From: Chryseobacterium suipulveris
Lineage (GTDB): Bacteria; Bacteroidota; Bacteroidia; Flavobacteriales; Weeksellaceae
DNA: 64,000 nt
Direction of reading: 5' to 3'
Assembly (NCBI RefSeq): GCF_022811685.1
Contig: NZ_CP094532.1
Location: 1,699,501-1,763,500 of the forward strand
In this document: piece after piece, positions 43,495 to 52,191 of the stretch
Position numbering within the stretch: position 1 is the first letter of the stretch
How the letters are laid out: the number at the start of each line of letters is the position of its first letter
Position numbers and translations under genes: made by a program
The notes under the pieces: generated by a model
Seen by the model: the letters and a program-made list of their open reading frames with translations, nothing else
What the model was told of the DNA's origin: nothing
Database searches by the model: none

Positions 43495-44049
43495 TCAGAC
43501 TTTCATTATTTCCGCCTCTTTTACTTTCAGGTGGTCGTCACAAAGTTTCACGTATTTATCGGTAATTTCCTGAATTCTTCCTTCGGCATCTTTGATCAGG
43601 TCTTCAGAAACTCCTTCGATTTTTTTCAGTTCCTTCATACCGTCCTGTCTTGCATTTCTCACGGTAATCTTAGTGGACTCCGCTTCAGCTTTGGCAGATT
43701 TTGCAAGCTCGCGTCTTCTTTCTTCAGTTAATGGCGGCACATTCAAAATAATACTTTCACCGTTGTTAGAAGGTGCAAATCCTAAGTTGGAGTTGATAAT
43801 TGCCTTTTCGATTGCGCCGATTGCAGTTTTATCCCACGGTTGGATGGAGATCGTCATCGCATCGGGAACCATCACATTTGCAACCTGGTTAATTGGCGTT
43901 GGAGCTCCGTAATATTCCACCATCACATCCTGAACCATTGTTGTAGATGCTCTACCTGCACGGATTTTCTGGAAAGCGTGGTCAAGGTGCCGCATTGCCG
44001 CCTCCATTTCCTGCTTTACCATTTCAATTGCTAAATTTATTTCTTCCAT
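43495..44049 (-). CDS. frr: Ribosome recycling factor
   Basis: This 184-residue factor, together with EF-G, splits the post-termination ribosome. Family segments are MEAAMRHLDHAFQKIRAGRA with the invariant IRAGRAS, MVEYYGAPTPINQVANV in the small domain, MTISIQPWDKTAIGAIEKAI, and PPLTEERRRELAK followed by AEAESTKITVRNARQD. Length is normal. It follows pyrH with a 29-base gap, the widely conserved pyrH-frr order, so the two are co-transcribed. Confidence 0.97.
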   Translation of the reverse strand: MEEINLAIEMVKQEMEAAMRHLDHAFQKIRAGRASTTMVQDVMVEYYGAPTPINQVANVMVPDAMTISIQPWDKTAIGAIEKAIINSNLGFAPSNNGESIILNVPPLTEERRRELAKSAKAEAESTKITVRNARQDGMKELKKIEGVSEDLIKDAEGRIQEITDKYVKLCDDHLKVKEAEIMKV

Positions 44050-44078
44050 AAGAGTTTTGTTTTAGATTCCTTAAACTT

Positions 44079-44786
44079 TTACAAATTAACCAAAGTTCCA
44101 ATTTCTTTTCCTTCAACAATTTTCAAAAGGTTCCCCTCTTTATTCATATCGAAAACGATGATCGGAAGTTTGTTCTCGTGGCTCAGTGTGAAAGCAGTCA
44201 TATCCATCACTTTAAGTCCCTTCTCGAAAACCTCCTCGAAAGTAAGGGAATTGAATTTCACGGCGTTTTCATTTTTTTCGGGATCCATATCGTAAATTCC
44301 GTCCACTCTGGTTCCTTTCAAAATAACGTCGGCTCCGATTTCAATTGCTCTCAAAGTTGCCGCTGTATCGGTTGTGAAATATGGGTTTCCTGTTCCTGCC
44401 CCGAAGATGACTACTCTACCTTTTTCCAGGTGACGAACCGCTTTCCTTTTAATGAAAGGTTCTGCAACTTTGTCCATCTCGATTGCTGACTGAAGCCGTG
44501 TGTAAATCCCCGCATCTTCCATCGCTCCCTGCAAAGCCATTCCGTTGATGACAGTTGCAAGCATTCCCATATAATCCCCCTGAACTCTGTCCATCCCTTT
44601 CGCAGCGCCGGCTAAACCACGGAAAATGTTTCCACCTCCGATTACAATCGCCACTTCACAACCTTTGTCAACCACTTTTTTGATTTCGAGAGCGTATTCT
44701 TTCAGCCGTTCGTTGTCGATTCCGTACTGCCTGTTTCCCATCAATGCTTCACCGCTTAATTTCAGGAGAATTCTTTTGTATTTCAT
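44079..44786 (-). CDS. pyrH: UMP kinase
   Basis: This 235-residue hexameric amino-acid-kinase-fold enzyme makes UDP from UMP and ATP. Motifs are [13 protein letters not shown] at the start, [20 protein letters not shown] for phosphate and UMP binding, [33 protein letters not shown] and [15 protein letters not shown] for ATP. An upstream in-frame ATG would add 16 residues, but a -7 promoter element lies just before, and the family start is [10 protein letters not shown]. It is the first gene of the pyrH-frr operon and is divergent from porQ. Confidence 0.97.
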   Translation of the reverse strand: MKYKRILLKLSGEALMGNRQYGIDNERLKEYALEIKKVVDKGCEVAIVIGGGNIFRGLAGAAKGMDRVQGDYMGMLATVINGMALQGAMEDAGIYTRLQSAIEMDKVAEPFIKRKAVRHLEKGRVVIFGAGTGNPYFTTDTAATLRAIEIGADVILKGTRVDGIYDMDPEKNENAVKFNSLTFEEVFEKGLKVMDMTAFTLSHENKLPIIVFDMNKEGNLLKIVEGKEIGTLVNL

Positions 44787-44815
44787 TTCTAATTTATTAC
44801 GATTTTTTTGTATTG

Positions 44816-44823
44816 CAAATATA
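44816..44823 (-). promoter_or_regulatory. Promoter -7 element for pyrH-frr
   Basis: Minus-strand TATATTTG fits TAnnTTTG, 29 bases upstream of the chosen pyrH start. Confidence 0.45.
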
Positions 44824-44895
44824 AGGAAACGCAAATAATTCCGTTAATAGATTTGTATTTCCGCCAAATTATTTTCCGAAAATACTTAAAAAATC

Positions 44896-44903
44896 TATTT
44901 TTG
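44896..44903 (+). promoter_or_regulatory. Promoter -7 element for porQ
   Basis: TATTTTTG fits TAnnTTTG and ends 17 bases before the TTG start of porQ. No strong -33 TTTG is seen. Confidence 0.45.
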
Positions 44904-44920
44904 CAAACATAATTTCCCAA

Positions 44921-45922
44921 TTGAAAAAATATTCGGTTTTTTACTTTCTAATTTTCAGTTCTATTTTCTTGCAAGCTCAGGAAGGCACCAATGTCTTCCC
45001 GTTTCTGAACACGCCTTTTTCTGCAAGACAGGCAGCTTTGGGAAGTGATGCAGTTTCGGTAAGGGATTACGACGTTTCTTTCGCAGGTGTAAATCCCGGA
45101 TTGATGAATTTGGAACAGGATAAGATGATTTCCATCAATTACGCATCGTATCTCGCCGGAACCAATTATGGAACACTGAGTTATGTAAAAGATCTGGAAC
45201 ACGGTCATTTGGTCGGATTCAATGCACGGTATATGGACTATGGGAAAATGCCGAGAACCGACGAAGCAGCCAATATCAGCGGAAATTTCGGAGCTATGGA
45301 TGCTTCTTTAGGATTAAGTTACGCCTACCAATTTGAAGATGACTGGACGATTGCAGGCGGAGCAAATTTCGTGACCTCGAAAATCGACAACTATACTTCG
45401 ATGGCAGTTGTGGGTACCGCAGGAGTTACCTACCATAACGAGAAAACTAATGAAACGGTAGCGCTTGTTTTAAGAAATTTTGGGTATCAGTTCAAGACTT
45501 TTGACGGAACGCGGGAAAAAGTAGCATTCCGGGTAGATTTGGGCTATACCAGAATTCTGGACGATTTTCCATTAGCTTTTACCATTACCGCACACGATTT
45601 GCAGAAATATGACATTTCACAAAACTACAATAACAACGGCCAGGAAATCCGGTGGACACGAAAACTAATGGATCATCTTTCCGGCGGGATCGAAATTTTT
45701 CCGGGACAGGCGTTCAACGTTCGGTTTGGTTATAACGTGAAGCGCGGGAACGAACTCGCTGTCCTGGATCAGAGGAGTTTTGCGGGACTTTCGGCGGGTT
45801 TTGGAATCAAGATTTCCTCTTTCAAGTTCGACTATGCGCACGTTCGATACCACAATTCCTCCAACCTCAATATGTTCGGACTTACCTTGGATTTGATCGA
45901 AGTCGCAGGAAACCGAAGATAA
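44921..45922 (+). CDS. porQ: Type IX secretion system protein PorQ
   Basis: This 333-residue outer-membrane beta-barrel protein is needed with PorU/PorV-type proteins for type IX secretion in Porphyromonas. A signal peptide ends FLQAQ, followed by the PorQ-type opening FPFLNTPFSARQAALGSDAVSV with GVNPGLMN (key ARQAALG). The remainder is alternating aromatic beta strands ending in FDYAHVRYHNSSNLNMFGLTL. PorQ belongs to the PorV/FadL-like barrel group. No ATG is available at the signal peptide; TTG at 44921 is used. The gene explains how the sorting-domain proteins of this window are handled, though core motor genes are elsewhere. Confidence 0.88.
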   Translation: MKKYSVFYFLIFSSIFLQAQEGTNVFPFLNTPFSARQAALGSDAVSVRDYDVSFAGVNPGLMNLEQDKMISINYASYLAGTNYGTLSYVKDLEHGHLVGFNARYMDYGKMPRTDEAANISGNFGAMDASLGLSYAYQFEDDWTIAGGANFVTSKIDNYTSMAVVGTAGVTYHNEKTNETVALVLRNFGYQFKTFDGTREKVAFRVDLGYTRILDDFPLAFTITAHDLQKYDISQNYNNNGQEIRWTRKLMDHLSGGIEIFPGQAFNVRFGYNVKRGNELAVLDQRSFAGLSAGFGIKISSFKFDYAHVRYHNSSNLNMFGLTLDLIEVAGNRR

Positions 45923-45925
45923 TTT

Positions 45926-46162
45926 TCAATTAAAATTATCGTCCTCGTCCAGTTCTTCAATTTCCTGAAGGATTTGTAATGCATCTTCATAATCTCTTTC
46001 GTTCACGACCAAAACATAGTTCTGCGAGATTGGGAAAACCGCCACATTATTCACAAATTCATTCCGCACATAACTCGGGATATCTCTTGATGCAAGTTTC
46101 GATTTTGCGAGCTCCACTTCATAAAGATAAGATGATTGAAGCAAGGGGACTAAATCTGACAT
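45926..46162 (-). CDS. DUF2007 domain-containing protein
   Basis: This is a 78-residue cytoplasmic protein. The pattern LYEVELAKSKLASRDIPSYV ... VLVVNERDYEDALQIL matches DUF2007 (putative prokaryotic signal-transducing protein), a small ferredoxin-like fold. No partner domain is attached. The C-terminal tail is very acidic (EEIEELDEDDNFN). Function unknown for the family. It ends 3 bases after the convergent porQ stop, with no room for a terminator between them. Confidence 0.82.
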   Translation of the reverse strand: MSDLVPLLQSSYLYEVELAKSKLASRDIPSYVRNEFVNNVAVFPISQNYVLVVNERDYEDALQILQEIEELDEDDNFN

Positions 46163-46199
46163 TCTAACTTTTTGATAAAGATAAAACTTTTGAAACAGA

Positions 46200-46228
46200 A
46201 AAAAGCGATTCGTATTGAACCGCTTTTT
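46200..46228. terminator. Terminator of the APC permease gene
   Basis: AAAAAGCG and CGCTTTTT pair, with a further short inner stem. On the minus strand it ends in a T run, placing it after the permease gene. Confidence 0.65.
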
Positions 46229-46259
46229 ATTATTTTAAAGAGCATTTTTTTTGAAGGAA

Positions 46260-47678
46260 CTACTCTCCCGAGATTTTGTTCTTTTTGTTAATGAACCAAT
46301 AAACAGGAAGCCCAAGTAAAATAAGGATAAATCCAGGCCAAGTATATTGTGGTTTGAACCAGATCAGAAGTACGCAGAACGCGGTGCCAATCAACAAATA
46401 TAAAATCGGCGTAATCGGATACAACCAAGTTTTGTATGGTCTTGCCAGTTCAGGTTTCTTGATTCTTAAATAAATCACACCGAAAACAGTAATCATATAG
46501 AACAATACGATGACGAACGAAATCATATCCAACAAATCGCCGTACTGACCGCTCAATGCGAGAAGTGACGCCCAAATTCCCTGCATCCACAGAGATTTTT
46601 CAGGAACATTGTGTTCGTTGTTTTCGATGGCTGATTTAAAGAAAAGTCCATCTTTCGCCATCGACTGGTAAACTCTTGCTCCCGCCAAAACCAATCCATT
46701 GATGCACCCGAATGTGGAAATCATCACCAAAATCGCCATAATGATCGTCCCGAAACTTCCAAAAATAACTTCCGATGCGGCAACTGCAGGACGGTTCTTG
46801 TCGGCAAATGCAATCCCGTCTCGGTCAAGCGCATTCAGGTAAACAAAATTCACCAAAAGATAAAGAATCATCACAATCGTGGTTCCGAAAACCATCGACT
46901 TCACCACATTTCTCTGGGGATTTTCAATTTCACCCGACATGAATGTTACATTTTCCCAGGCAACAGAACTGAAGATCGATCCTACCAAAGCTGCGGCAAT
47001 TCCACCTAAAAGTGTGACACCTCCAATCGACTTCCATTCGGTCGAAACCAGGTCGTTGCCTATTTCTCTCCCAAAATTCTGGAATCCTTCCCAACCAAAA
47101 CTCATATTTGATGCCCAATGCGAATCTTTAATCAATAAAAAACCGAAAACGATAATTCCGAGTAATGCCAAAATTTTCGAAGAGGTGAAAACATCCTGAA
47201 GGATTTTTCCGTTTTTAAGACCTTTGGTATTGATAAAAGTGAGCAAAATGATCACGACAATCGCCAAAATCTGTACCCACGTAATCCTGAATGTCCCACT
47301 CTGAAAAATAGGTTGTGAATTATTAAGCGCAGGAATCAGATAGGCGGTAAATTTCCCAAAAGCCATTGCTACAGCAGCAATCGTGCCGGTTTGAATCACC
47401 GTAAACAAACCCCATCCGTACAGAAATCCCGACATTTTCCCGAAAATTTCTGTAATGTAGGTATATTGTCCACCGGCTTTTGGAAACATCGACGAAAGTT
47501 CGCCATACGAAATTGCAGCAGCCACCGTCATTATTCCTGTAATAATCCACACGGCAATCAACCAATAACCGGAGCCGAGATTCCGCATCATATCGGAACT
47601 TACGATAAAAATTCCGCTCCCGATCATCGATCCCATCACGAGCATCGTGGCATCCCAAAGTTTGAGTTTTTTCTGCAT
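46260..47678 (-). CDS. APC-family amino acid permease
   Basis: This 472-residue inner-membrane transporter has twelve predicted helices. The first helix has the substrate-binding break MGSMIGSGIFIVSS, followed by ELSSMFPKAGGQYTYI, the LAT/APC consensus. Helix six has AFFSS-like IFSSVAWENVTFMSGEIENPQRNV. It most resembles the LAT-type subgroup of exchangers and symporters. Substrate is not predictable from sequence. It carries its own terminator and faces away from the DUF4920 gene. Confidence 0.9.
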   Translation of the reverse strand: MQKKLKLWDATMLVMGSMIGSGIFIVSSDMMRNLGSGYWLIAVWIITGIMTVAAAISYGELSSMFPKAGGQYTYITEIFGKMSGFLYGWGLFTVIQTGTIAAVAMAFGKFTAYLIPALNNSQPIFQSGTFRITWVQILAIVVIILLTFINTKGLKNGKILQDVFTSSKILALLGIIVFGFLLIKDSHWASNMSFGWEGFQNFGREIGNDLVSTEWKSIGGVTLLGGIAAALVGSIFSSVAWENVTFMSGEIENPQRNVVKSMVFGTTIVMILYLLVNFVYLNALDRDGIAFADKNRPAVAASEVIFGSFGTIIMAILVMISTFGCINGLVLAGARVYQSMAKDGLFFKSAIENNEHNVPEKSLWMQGIWASLLALSGQYGDLLDMISFVIVLFYMITVFGVIYLRIKKPELARPYKTWLYPITPILYLLIGTAFCVLLIWFKPQYTWPGFILILLGLPVYWFINKKNKISGE

Positions 47679-47864
47679 AAAGTTCTCAGTTTATTATTCT
47701 AAAGCAACAGATTTCATCAATGGAGTTCCGTTTCCTCAGTTCATTATTTTTTATTTAAATAAAAACGGATAAATATAGAGATTTTTACAAAACACGAATA
47801 AAAAGATTATCATTATTAATGAATTTTCGCACATTGTTCACTCAAACTATTCAGTTAAATTCGC

Positions 47865-47872
47865 TATTTTTG
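47865..47872 (+). promoter_or_regulatory. Promoter -7 element for the DUF4920-tpiA operon
   Basis: TATTTTTG fits TAnnTTTG, 14 bases before the ATG. The -33 region is not well matched. Confidence 0.45.
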
Positions 47873-47886
47873 TAAAAATTATAATA

Positions 47887-48390
47887 ATGAAAAAGTTAGC
47901 ACTGTTATTTGCAATTGTGGTTTCTATCGCCACATTCTCACAGGAAACAGCCAAGAAAGTGGCACCACCTGAAGGAAAAGCACTTATAGGGGATTCCTAT
48001 GGCGCCAAACTTTCCGAGAAATCTGAAAAGAAAGCCATCACAACGGCAAAACTTGAAAAGAAACTCAGAAAAGCAAAAAAAGTTGAAAACGTTGCCATCA
48101 AAGGAAAAGTAACCGAAGTTTGTGACAAAAAAGGATGCTGGTTCACCGTAGAAACCGACAATAACGAAAAATTCTTCGTTAAAATGAAAGATTATGGATT
48201 CTTCGTTCCTACCGCATTGAAAGGAAAAAACATCGTGATGGAAGGGTATGCGGAAACCAAGGTAATCTCCGTTGACGAGCAGAAACATTATGCGGAAGAC
48301 GCCAAAAAATCCCAACAGGAAATTGACGCCATTACGCAACCGAAAGAAGAAATCCGTTTCGTAGCAAACGGAATCAAGGTGGTGAAATAA
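47887..48390 (+). CDS. DUF4920 domain-containing exported protein
   Basis: This 167-residue protein has a signal peptide ending ATFSQE. The mature part has GKVTEVCDKKGCWFTVETDN, an OB-like strand set with a CxxxxC pair that is typical of DUF4920, then FVKMKDYGFFVPTALKGKNIV. The family occurs in marine and soil Bacteroidota and may bind metals, but its function is not established. Lys and Glu rich. It lies 30 bases upstream of tpiA, so it is probably co-transcribed; a functional link with glycolysis is not implied. Confidence 0.82.
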   Translation: MKKLALLFAIVVSIATFSQETAKKVAPPEGKALIGDSYGAKLSEKSEKKAITTAKLEKKLRKAKKVENVAIKGKVTEVCDKKGCWFTVETDNNEKFFVKMKDYGFFVPTALKGKNIVMEGYAETKVISVDEQKHYAEDAKKSQQEIDAITQPKEEIRFVANGIKVVK

Positions 48391-48420
48391 AAACAAATAT
48401 TAAATCAAATAGAAAGCTCC

Positions 48421-49179
48421 ATGAGAAAAAACATTGTAGCCGGGAACTGGAAAATGAACAAGAACGTAATTGAGGCACAACAGCTGATGTTTCAGTTATT
48501 GGAATACAAAAAAAACAATGCGACCAACTGCGAAGTTTGGATCGCCCCTCCTTCACTGTACCTTCTGATGGCAAAAGACCTTTACGAGCAAGATGAAGTA
48601 GGCGTTTTCGCGCAGGACTTGAGCGAACACGAAAGCGGCGCATATACCGGAGAAATCTCTGCAGATATGCTGGAATCGATTGATGCAACCGGTTCTATCA
48701 TTGGCCATTCTGAAAGAAGACAGTACCACGGTGAAACAGATTCGCACTGCAACAGGAAAATCAAGCTTGCTCTTGACAAAGGTTTGACACCGATTTACTG
48801 TAACGGCGAAACTTTGGATCAAAGAAAATCCGGACAACATCTGGAAGTGGTGAAAAACCAAACGGAAGTTGCTCTTTTTACACTTTCTGCCGAGGAAATC
48901 AAAAAAGTGGTGATCGCTTACGAACCAGTTTGGGCAATCGGAACGGGTGAAACTGCGACTCCTGAACAGGCACAGGAAATCCACGCACACATCAGAAACT
49001 TAATCGCGGGCAAATACGGAAAAGAGGTTGCAGATGAAATTTCAATTCTTTACGGCGGTTCGGTAAAACCCGACAATGCTAAAGAAATTTTCTCACAACC
49101 CGATATCGACGGTGGACTGATTGGTGGTGCAGCCTTGAAAATTGACGATTTCTCAAAAATAATAGAAGCTTTTAATTAA
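48421..49179 (+). CDS. tpiA: Triosephosphate isomerase
   Basis: This 252-residue TIM-barrel enzyme interconverts dihydroxyacetone phosphate and glyceraldehyde 3-phosphate. Catalytic residues are present: Asn and Lys in VAGNWKMNKN, the electrophilic His in IGHSERRQ, the base Glu in VIAYEPVWAIGTGE, and the phosphate loops LYGGSVKPDNA and GGLIGGAALK. Length is typical. It ends in a strong bidirectional terminator shared with the serine dehydratase gene. Confidence 0.97.
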   Translation: MRKNIVAGNWKMNKNVIEAQQLMFQLLEYKKNNATNCEVWIAPPSLYLLMAKDLYEQDEVGVFAQDLSEHESGAYTGEISADMLESIDATGSIIGHSERRQYHGETDSHCNRKIKLALDKGLTPIYCNGETLDQRKSGQHLEVVKNQTEVALFTLSAEEIKKVVIAYEPVWAIGTGETATPEQAQEIHAHIRNLIAGKYGKEVADEISILYGGSVKPDNAKEIFSQPDIDGGLIGGAALKIDDFSKIIEAFN

Positions 49180-49196
49180 TGCTCCTACGAAAACAA

Positions 49197-49230
49197 AAAA
49201 ATGCGCCCCAAATTTCTGAGGCGCATTTTT
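49197..49230. terminator. Bidirectional terminator, tpiA / L-serine dehydratase
   Basis: AAAAATGCGCC and GGCGCATTTTT form an 11-base-pair stem with a 12-base loop, with A and T tails for both directions. Confidence 0.85.
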
Positions 49231-49243
49231 GATTCTGTATTTC

Positions 49244-50662
49244 CTAACATTCAGCGACGTTTACCGCAATTGCCAAACCGCCTTCCGAAGTTTCCTTAAA
49301 ACGGTCATTCATACTTTGTGCGGTTTCCCACATGCTTTCAATCACTTCGTCTAAAGTTACCCTCGCTTTGGTCGGATCACTTTCAATGGCAATATTTGCC
49401 GCGGTGATTGCCTTCATTGCGCCCATCGAATTTCGCTCGATACAGGGAATCTGTACCAAACCCGCAATTGGGTCACAAGTCATTCCCAGATGGTGCTCCA
49501 TAGCGATTTCTGCCGCCATCAAAACCTGTCCCGGATTTCCTCCCATAATTTCGGTCAAACCTGCAGCTGCCATTGCGGACGAAACTCCGATTTCTGCTTG
49601 ACAACCGCCCATCGCAGCAGAAATGGTCGCATTTTTTTTGAACAGCGTGCCGATTTCTCCAGCAACCAAAAGAAAGCGGATAATATCTTCATCGGTCTGG
49701 AATTCTGTAAATGCCTGTGAATACATTAGTACCGCAGGAATAACTCCACTCGCTCCGTTTGTTGGAGCAGTGATGATTCTGCCAAAACTTGCATTTTCCT
49801 CGTTCACCGCCAATGCGAAACAGGAAACCCATTTGTTGATATTGGTAAATGTTTCTTCAGCATCCACAACCAACTGGAACCACTCCTCCATATTGGAATA
49901 GGTTTTCCCGCCCAGAAGTTTTCTGTTTAATCCTGCTGCGCGTCGACTTACATTCAGACCACCGGGAAGTATGCCTTCTTTGCTGATTCCCTTATAGATA
50001 CATTCCTTGATTTGCTGCCAGATATAGAGTGCTTCGTTTTCCGTTTCTTCCCTGGTTCTCCATGACTCCTCATTTAGAAAGATAAGGTCTGATATTTTGT
50101 CGAATCCGAGTTTTTCTACATTTCTGATGAGAGCTTCACCGTTGTGACAAGGATAAAGTGTTCGGACACAGTGCTTTTCCATTGAATTTTCATTCTGAGT
50201 TGCAATAAAACCACCTCCAATCGAATAATAATCCTGAACCAGTTCTTCTCCATTTTCGAAAACTGCCCGGAAAATCATCCCGTTCGGATGATAATCAAGC
50301 GTTTTGGACTTATTTAGAATTAAATTCTTCCCATAAACAAAAGCAATTACTTTTTCCCCACCGAGATTAATTTGGTTGGAACTTTTAATTGCATTGATTT
50401 TCTCATCAATTTTTGTAGTGTCTATCGTTTTGAAATTTTCTCCGGAAAGACCGAGCATTCCGGCAATATCAGTTCCGTGACCGATTCCAGTTTTTGCGAG
50501 TGAACCGAAAAACTCAACATACACCTCTTTAACTTCCTGAATATTAAAATCTGTCCTGATTTGTTTCAGAAAATTTTCTGCGGCGTTCCACGGTCCCATG
50601 GTATGTGAACTCGAAGGTCCGATTCCCACTTTTATAATATCAAATACACTGATCGATTCCAT
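49244..50662 (-). CDS. sdaA: L-serine ammonia-lyase, iron-sulfur type
   Basis: This 472-residue single-chain enzyme deaminates L-serine to pyruvate using a 4Fe-4S cluster. The beta-type N-terminal domain has KVGIGPSSSHTMGPW. The catalytic domain has the cluster cysteines in MTCDPIAGLVQIPCIERNSMG (key residues TCDPI and PCIERN), with GGCQAEIGVSSAMAAAG nearby. Cluster and geometry are complete. A longer frame to 50704 adds a leader that is poorly conserved, so the ATG at 50662 is chosen. It is co-directional with the M14 peptidase gene upstream, with about 80 bases between. Confidence 0.95.
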   Translation of the reverse strand: MESISVFDIIKVGIGPSSSHTMGPWNAAENFLKQIRTDFNIQEVKEVYVEFFGSLAKTGIGHGTDIAGMLGLSGENFKTIDTTKIDEKINAIKSSNQINLGGEKVIAFVYGKNLILNKSKTLDYHPNGMIFRAVFENGEELVQDYYSIGGGFIATQNENSMEKHCVRTLYPCHNGEALIRNVEKLGFDKISDLIFLNEESWRTREETENEALYIWQQIKECIYKGISKEGILPGGLNVSRRAAGLNRKLLGGKTYSNMEEWFQLVVDAEETFTNINKWVSCFALAVNEENASFGRIITAPTNGASGVIPAVLMYSQAFTEFQTDEDIIRFLLVAGEIGTLFKKNATISAAMGGCQAEIGVSSAMAAAGLTEIMGGNPGQVLMAAEIAMEHHLGMTCDPIAGLVQIPCIERNSMGAMKAITAANIAIESDPTKARVTLDEVIESMWETAQSMNDRFKETSEGGLAIAVNVAEC

Positions 50663-50745
50663 TGCAATAAAATTTCCGTCCGAAGGTTCAGACGGGATTA
50701 TCAATACAAAGGTAATTTTATTTTGGAGATTTTGACATTGAGTGA

Positions 50746-51852
50746 TTATTCGATCGTGAAATCAACTTCAGCATCTAATTTCGGAAATTTCCTTTCGGAG
50801 ATGAATTTCTTTCCGCGGCAGTCGATTTCTTTCCAGCCCTTTTTCTTGCCGACATCGCCCACTTCCACGACGATTGGCGTAAACGAGATTTCATCATCTC
50901 CCTCAAAATATTCCTCTTTATACTGAACGGCGATATCTAAAACACACTCGAAATCGGTGTTCAGTTTTACGTTCCTGTAGATCATGTCGTAATGTGTTTC
51001 CTTATTTTCAGGAATTTTCTGGTATTCTTCCCAGTTTTCGGTACTTCCTTTCAATTCACCGATCGCCTTTAAACCCTCATAAAGAGCGATGGTATAGAAC
51101 TTTCTGGTGTTTTCTCTTTTATAGTCATCGGGAAAATGTCCTCCTTCATACAAGATCGAGGGGATTCCCATTTTCATAAAGTTATCTCCGGTCGAGGTCG
51201 GATAAAACTCGTCTGAATATCGCGCAATCTGGTTGGGAATCATTTCTTTGAGGGTGTCATTAATTCTTACAATCACCGCCATTGCTTTTTTTCTGTTCTC
51301 CGTAATTTCTCTTTCGAAATTTTCAGAAGGTGCCAAGAACGAAAGTGTTGCAGGATTTTCTCCATCAGTTGTAAAAATGGTTCGCTGCTCGTGGAGGTTT
51401 AGTGCGTAATCGTAATTTCCGTTTTCTGCGATTTTCTTCAGAATAGGGAATTCCTTGCTCGACATTTTCAGGTAATCTCTGTTCATATCGATATCTAAAG
51501 CGTTCCTTCGTGTCCATTTTTCTGAACCATCGGGATTCAGCATGAAGATAAAATCGAGGGTGATCTTACCGTAAATCTCTTTTTCTAATTCAGGTTGTGA
51601 TTTGAAGTATTCAAGCAAATCGAGCATCGCGTGTGTTGCGTTCGCTTCGTTTCCGTGCATTTGCGACCAAGCGAGAACTTTTGTCGGACCATTTCCAACG
51701 GTCATTTTGAAGATCGGTTTCCCAAGATAGGATTTCCCAACCTCTGAAATGTAATCGCTGTAATTCGTCTGTAGGTAAGAAAATAATTTTTCTGGAGAAA
51801 TATAGCGGTTTGGGAAATCAGGATTTTTTCGATAATCAAAAATGGTATGCAT
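50746..51852 (-). CDS. M14-family zinc carboxypeptidase
   Basis: This 368-residue enzyme has no signal peptide, so it is probably cytoplasmic. The zinc-binding HxxE is in WSQMHGNEANATHAML; the C-terminal zinc His is in YALNLHEQRTIF. NPDGSEKWTRRNALDIDMNRDYL holds the substrate-binding Arg/Asn and the conserved NPDG and NRD. The catalytic Glu is expected in GIPSILYEGGHFPDDY. The remaining C-terminal part is a beta-domain (about 280-368) of unclear role. Such M14 relatives cleave C-terminal residues or peptidoglycan peptides; substrate unknown. Confidence 0.85.
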   Translation of the reverse strand: MHTIFDYRKNPDFPNRYISPEKLFSYLQTNYSDYISEVGKSYLGKPIFKMTVGNGPTKVLAWSQMHGNEANATHAMLDLLEYFKSQPELEKEIYGKITLDFIFMLNPDGSEKWTRRNALDIDMNRDYLKMSSKEFPILKKIAENGNYDYALNLHEQRTIFTTDGENPATLSFLAPSENFEREITENRKKAMAVIVRINDTLKEMIPNQIARYSDEFYPTSTGDNFMKMGIPSILYEGGHFPDDYKRENTRKFYTIALYEGLKAIGELKGSTENWEEYQKIPENKETHYDMIYRNVKLNTDFECVLDIAVQYKEEYFEGDDEISFTPIVVEVGDVGKKKGWKEIDCRGKKFISERKFPKLDAEVDFTIE

Positions 51853-52191
51853 TGACTACAATTTTACATTTTTCAAATTTAACTTTTTTTAATGATATGG
51901 CGATAATTAACTTTTGTAAATTATTTAAACACGCCGAAATGCCAGTTTGACTGTGGATAAAATTGTGGATTGAATTATCAACAAATATAAAATATGAGAT
52001 ACTACAAATCAATATTTTATAATATCCAGTTAAATTATTTTTATAACAGTGCTTTAAGCATGTAACATTGTGGAAAACTCCATTTGAGCGAAACTTTTCT
52101 AAACGCGCAAACAGTTCAAAAGTTATGTTTTTTTACACTTGTAAATTATTAAAAATTTATTAAAATCCCTATCTTTGCGCTTATTTTTATT
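51853..52191. other. AT-rich non-coding gap with DnaA-box-like cluster
   Basis: This 339-base gap lies between divergent genes and holds no credible reading frame. TGTGGATAA at 51952-51960 is a perfect inverse DnaA box. TGTGGATTG (51964-51972, 7 of 9), TTATCAACA (51975-51983, 8 of 9) and TGTGGAAAA (52069-52077, 8 of 9) are near matches. The rest is AT-rich with runs such as TAAATTATTTTTATAACA. It could be a replication origin, a DnaA-regulated promoter region or a titration site. No dnaA gene is present in the window, so the call stays tentative. Confidence 0.35.
52170..52177 (+). promoter_or_regulatory. Promoter -7 element for terC
   Basis: TATCTTTG fits TAnnTTTG and ends 14 bases before the ATG, implying a very short leader. 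Confidence 0.45.

Noticed and set aside
47938..48396. 152-codon minus-strand frame rich in Phe and Cys
   Set aside because: It is the antisense shadow of the Lys/Glu-rich DUF4920 gene.
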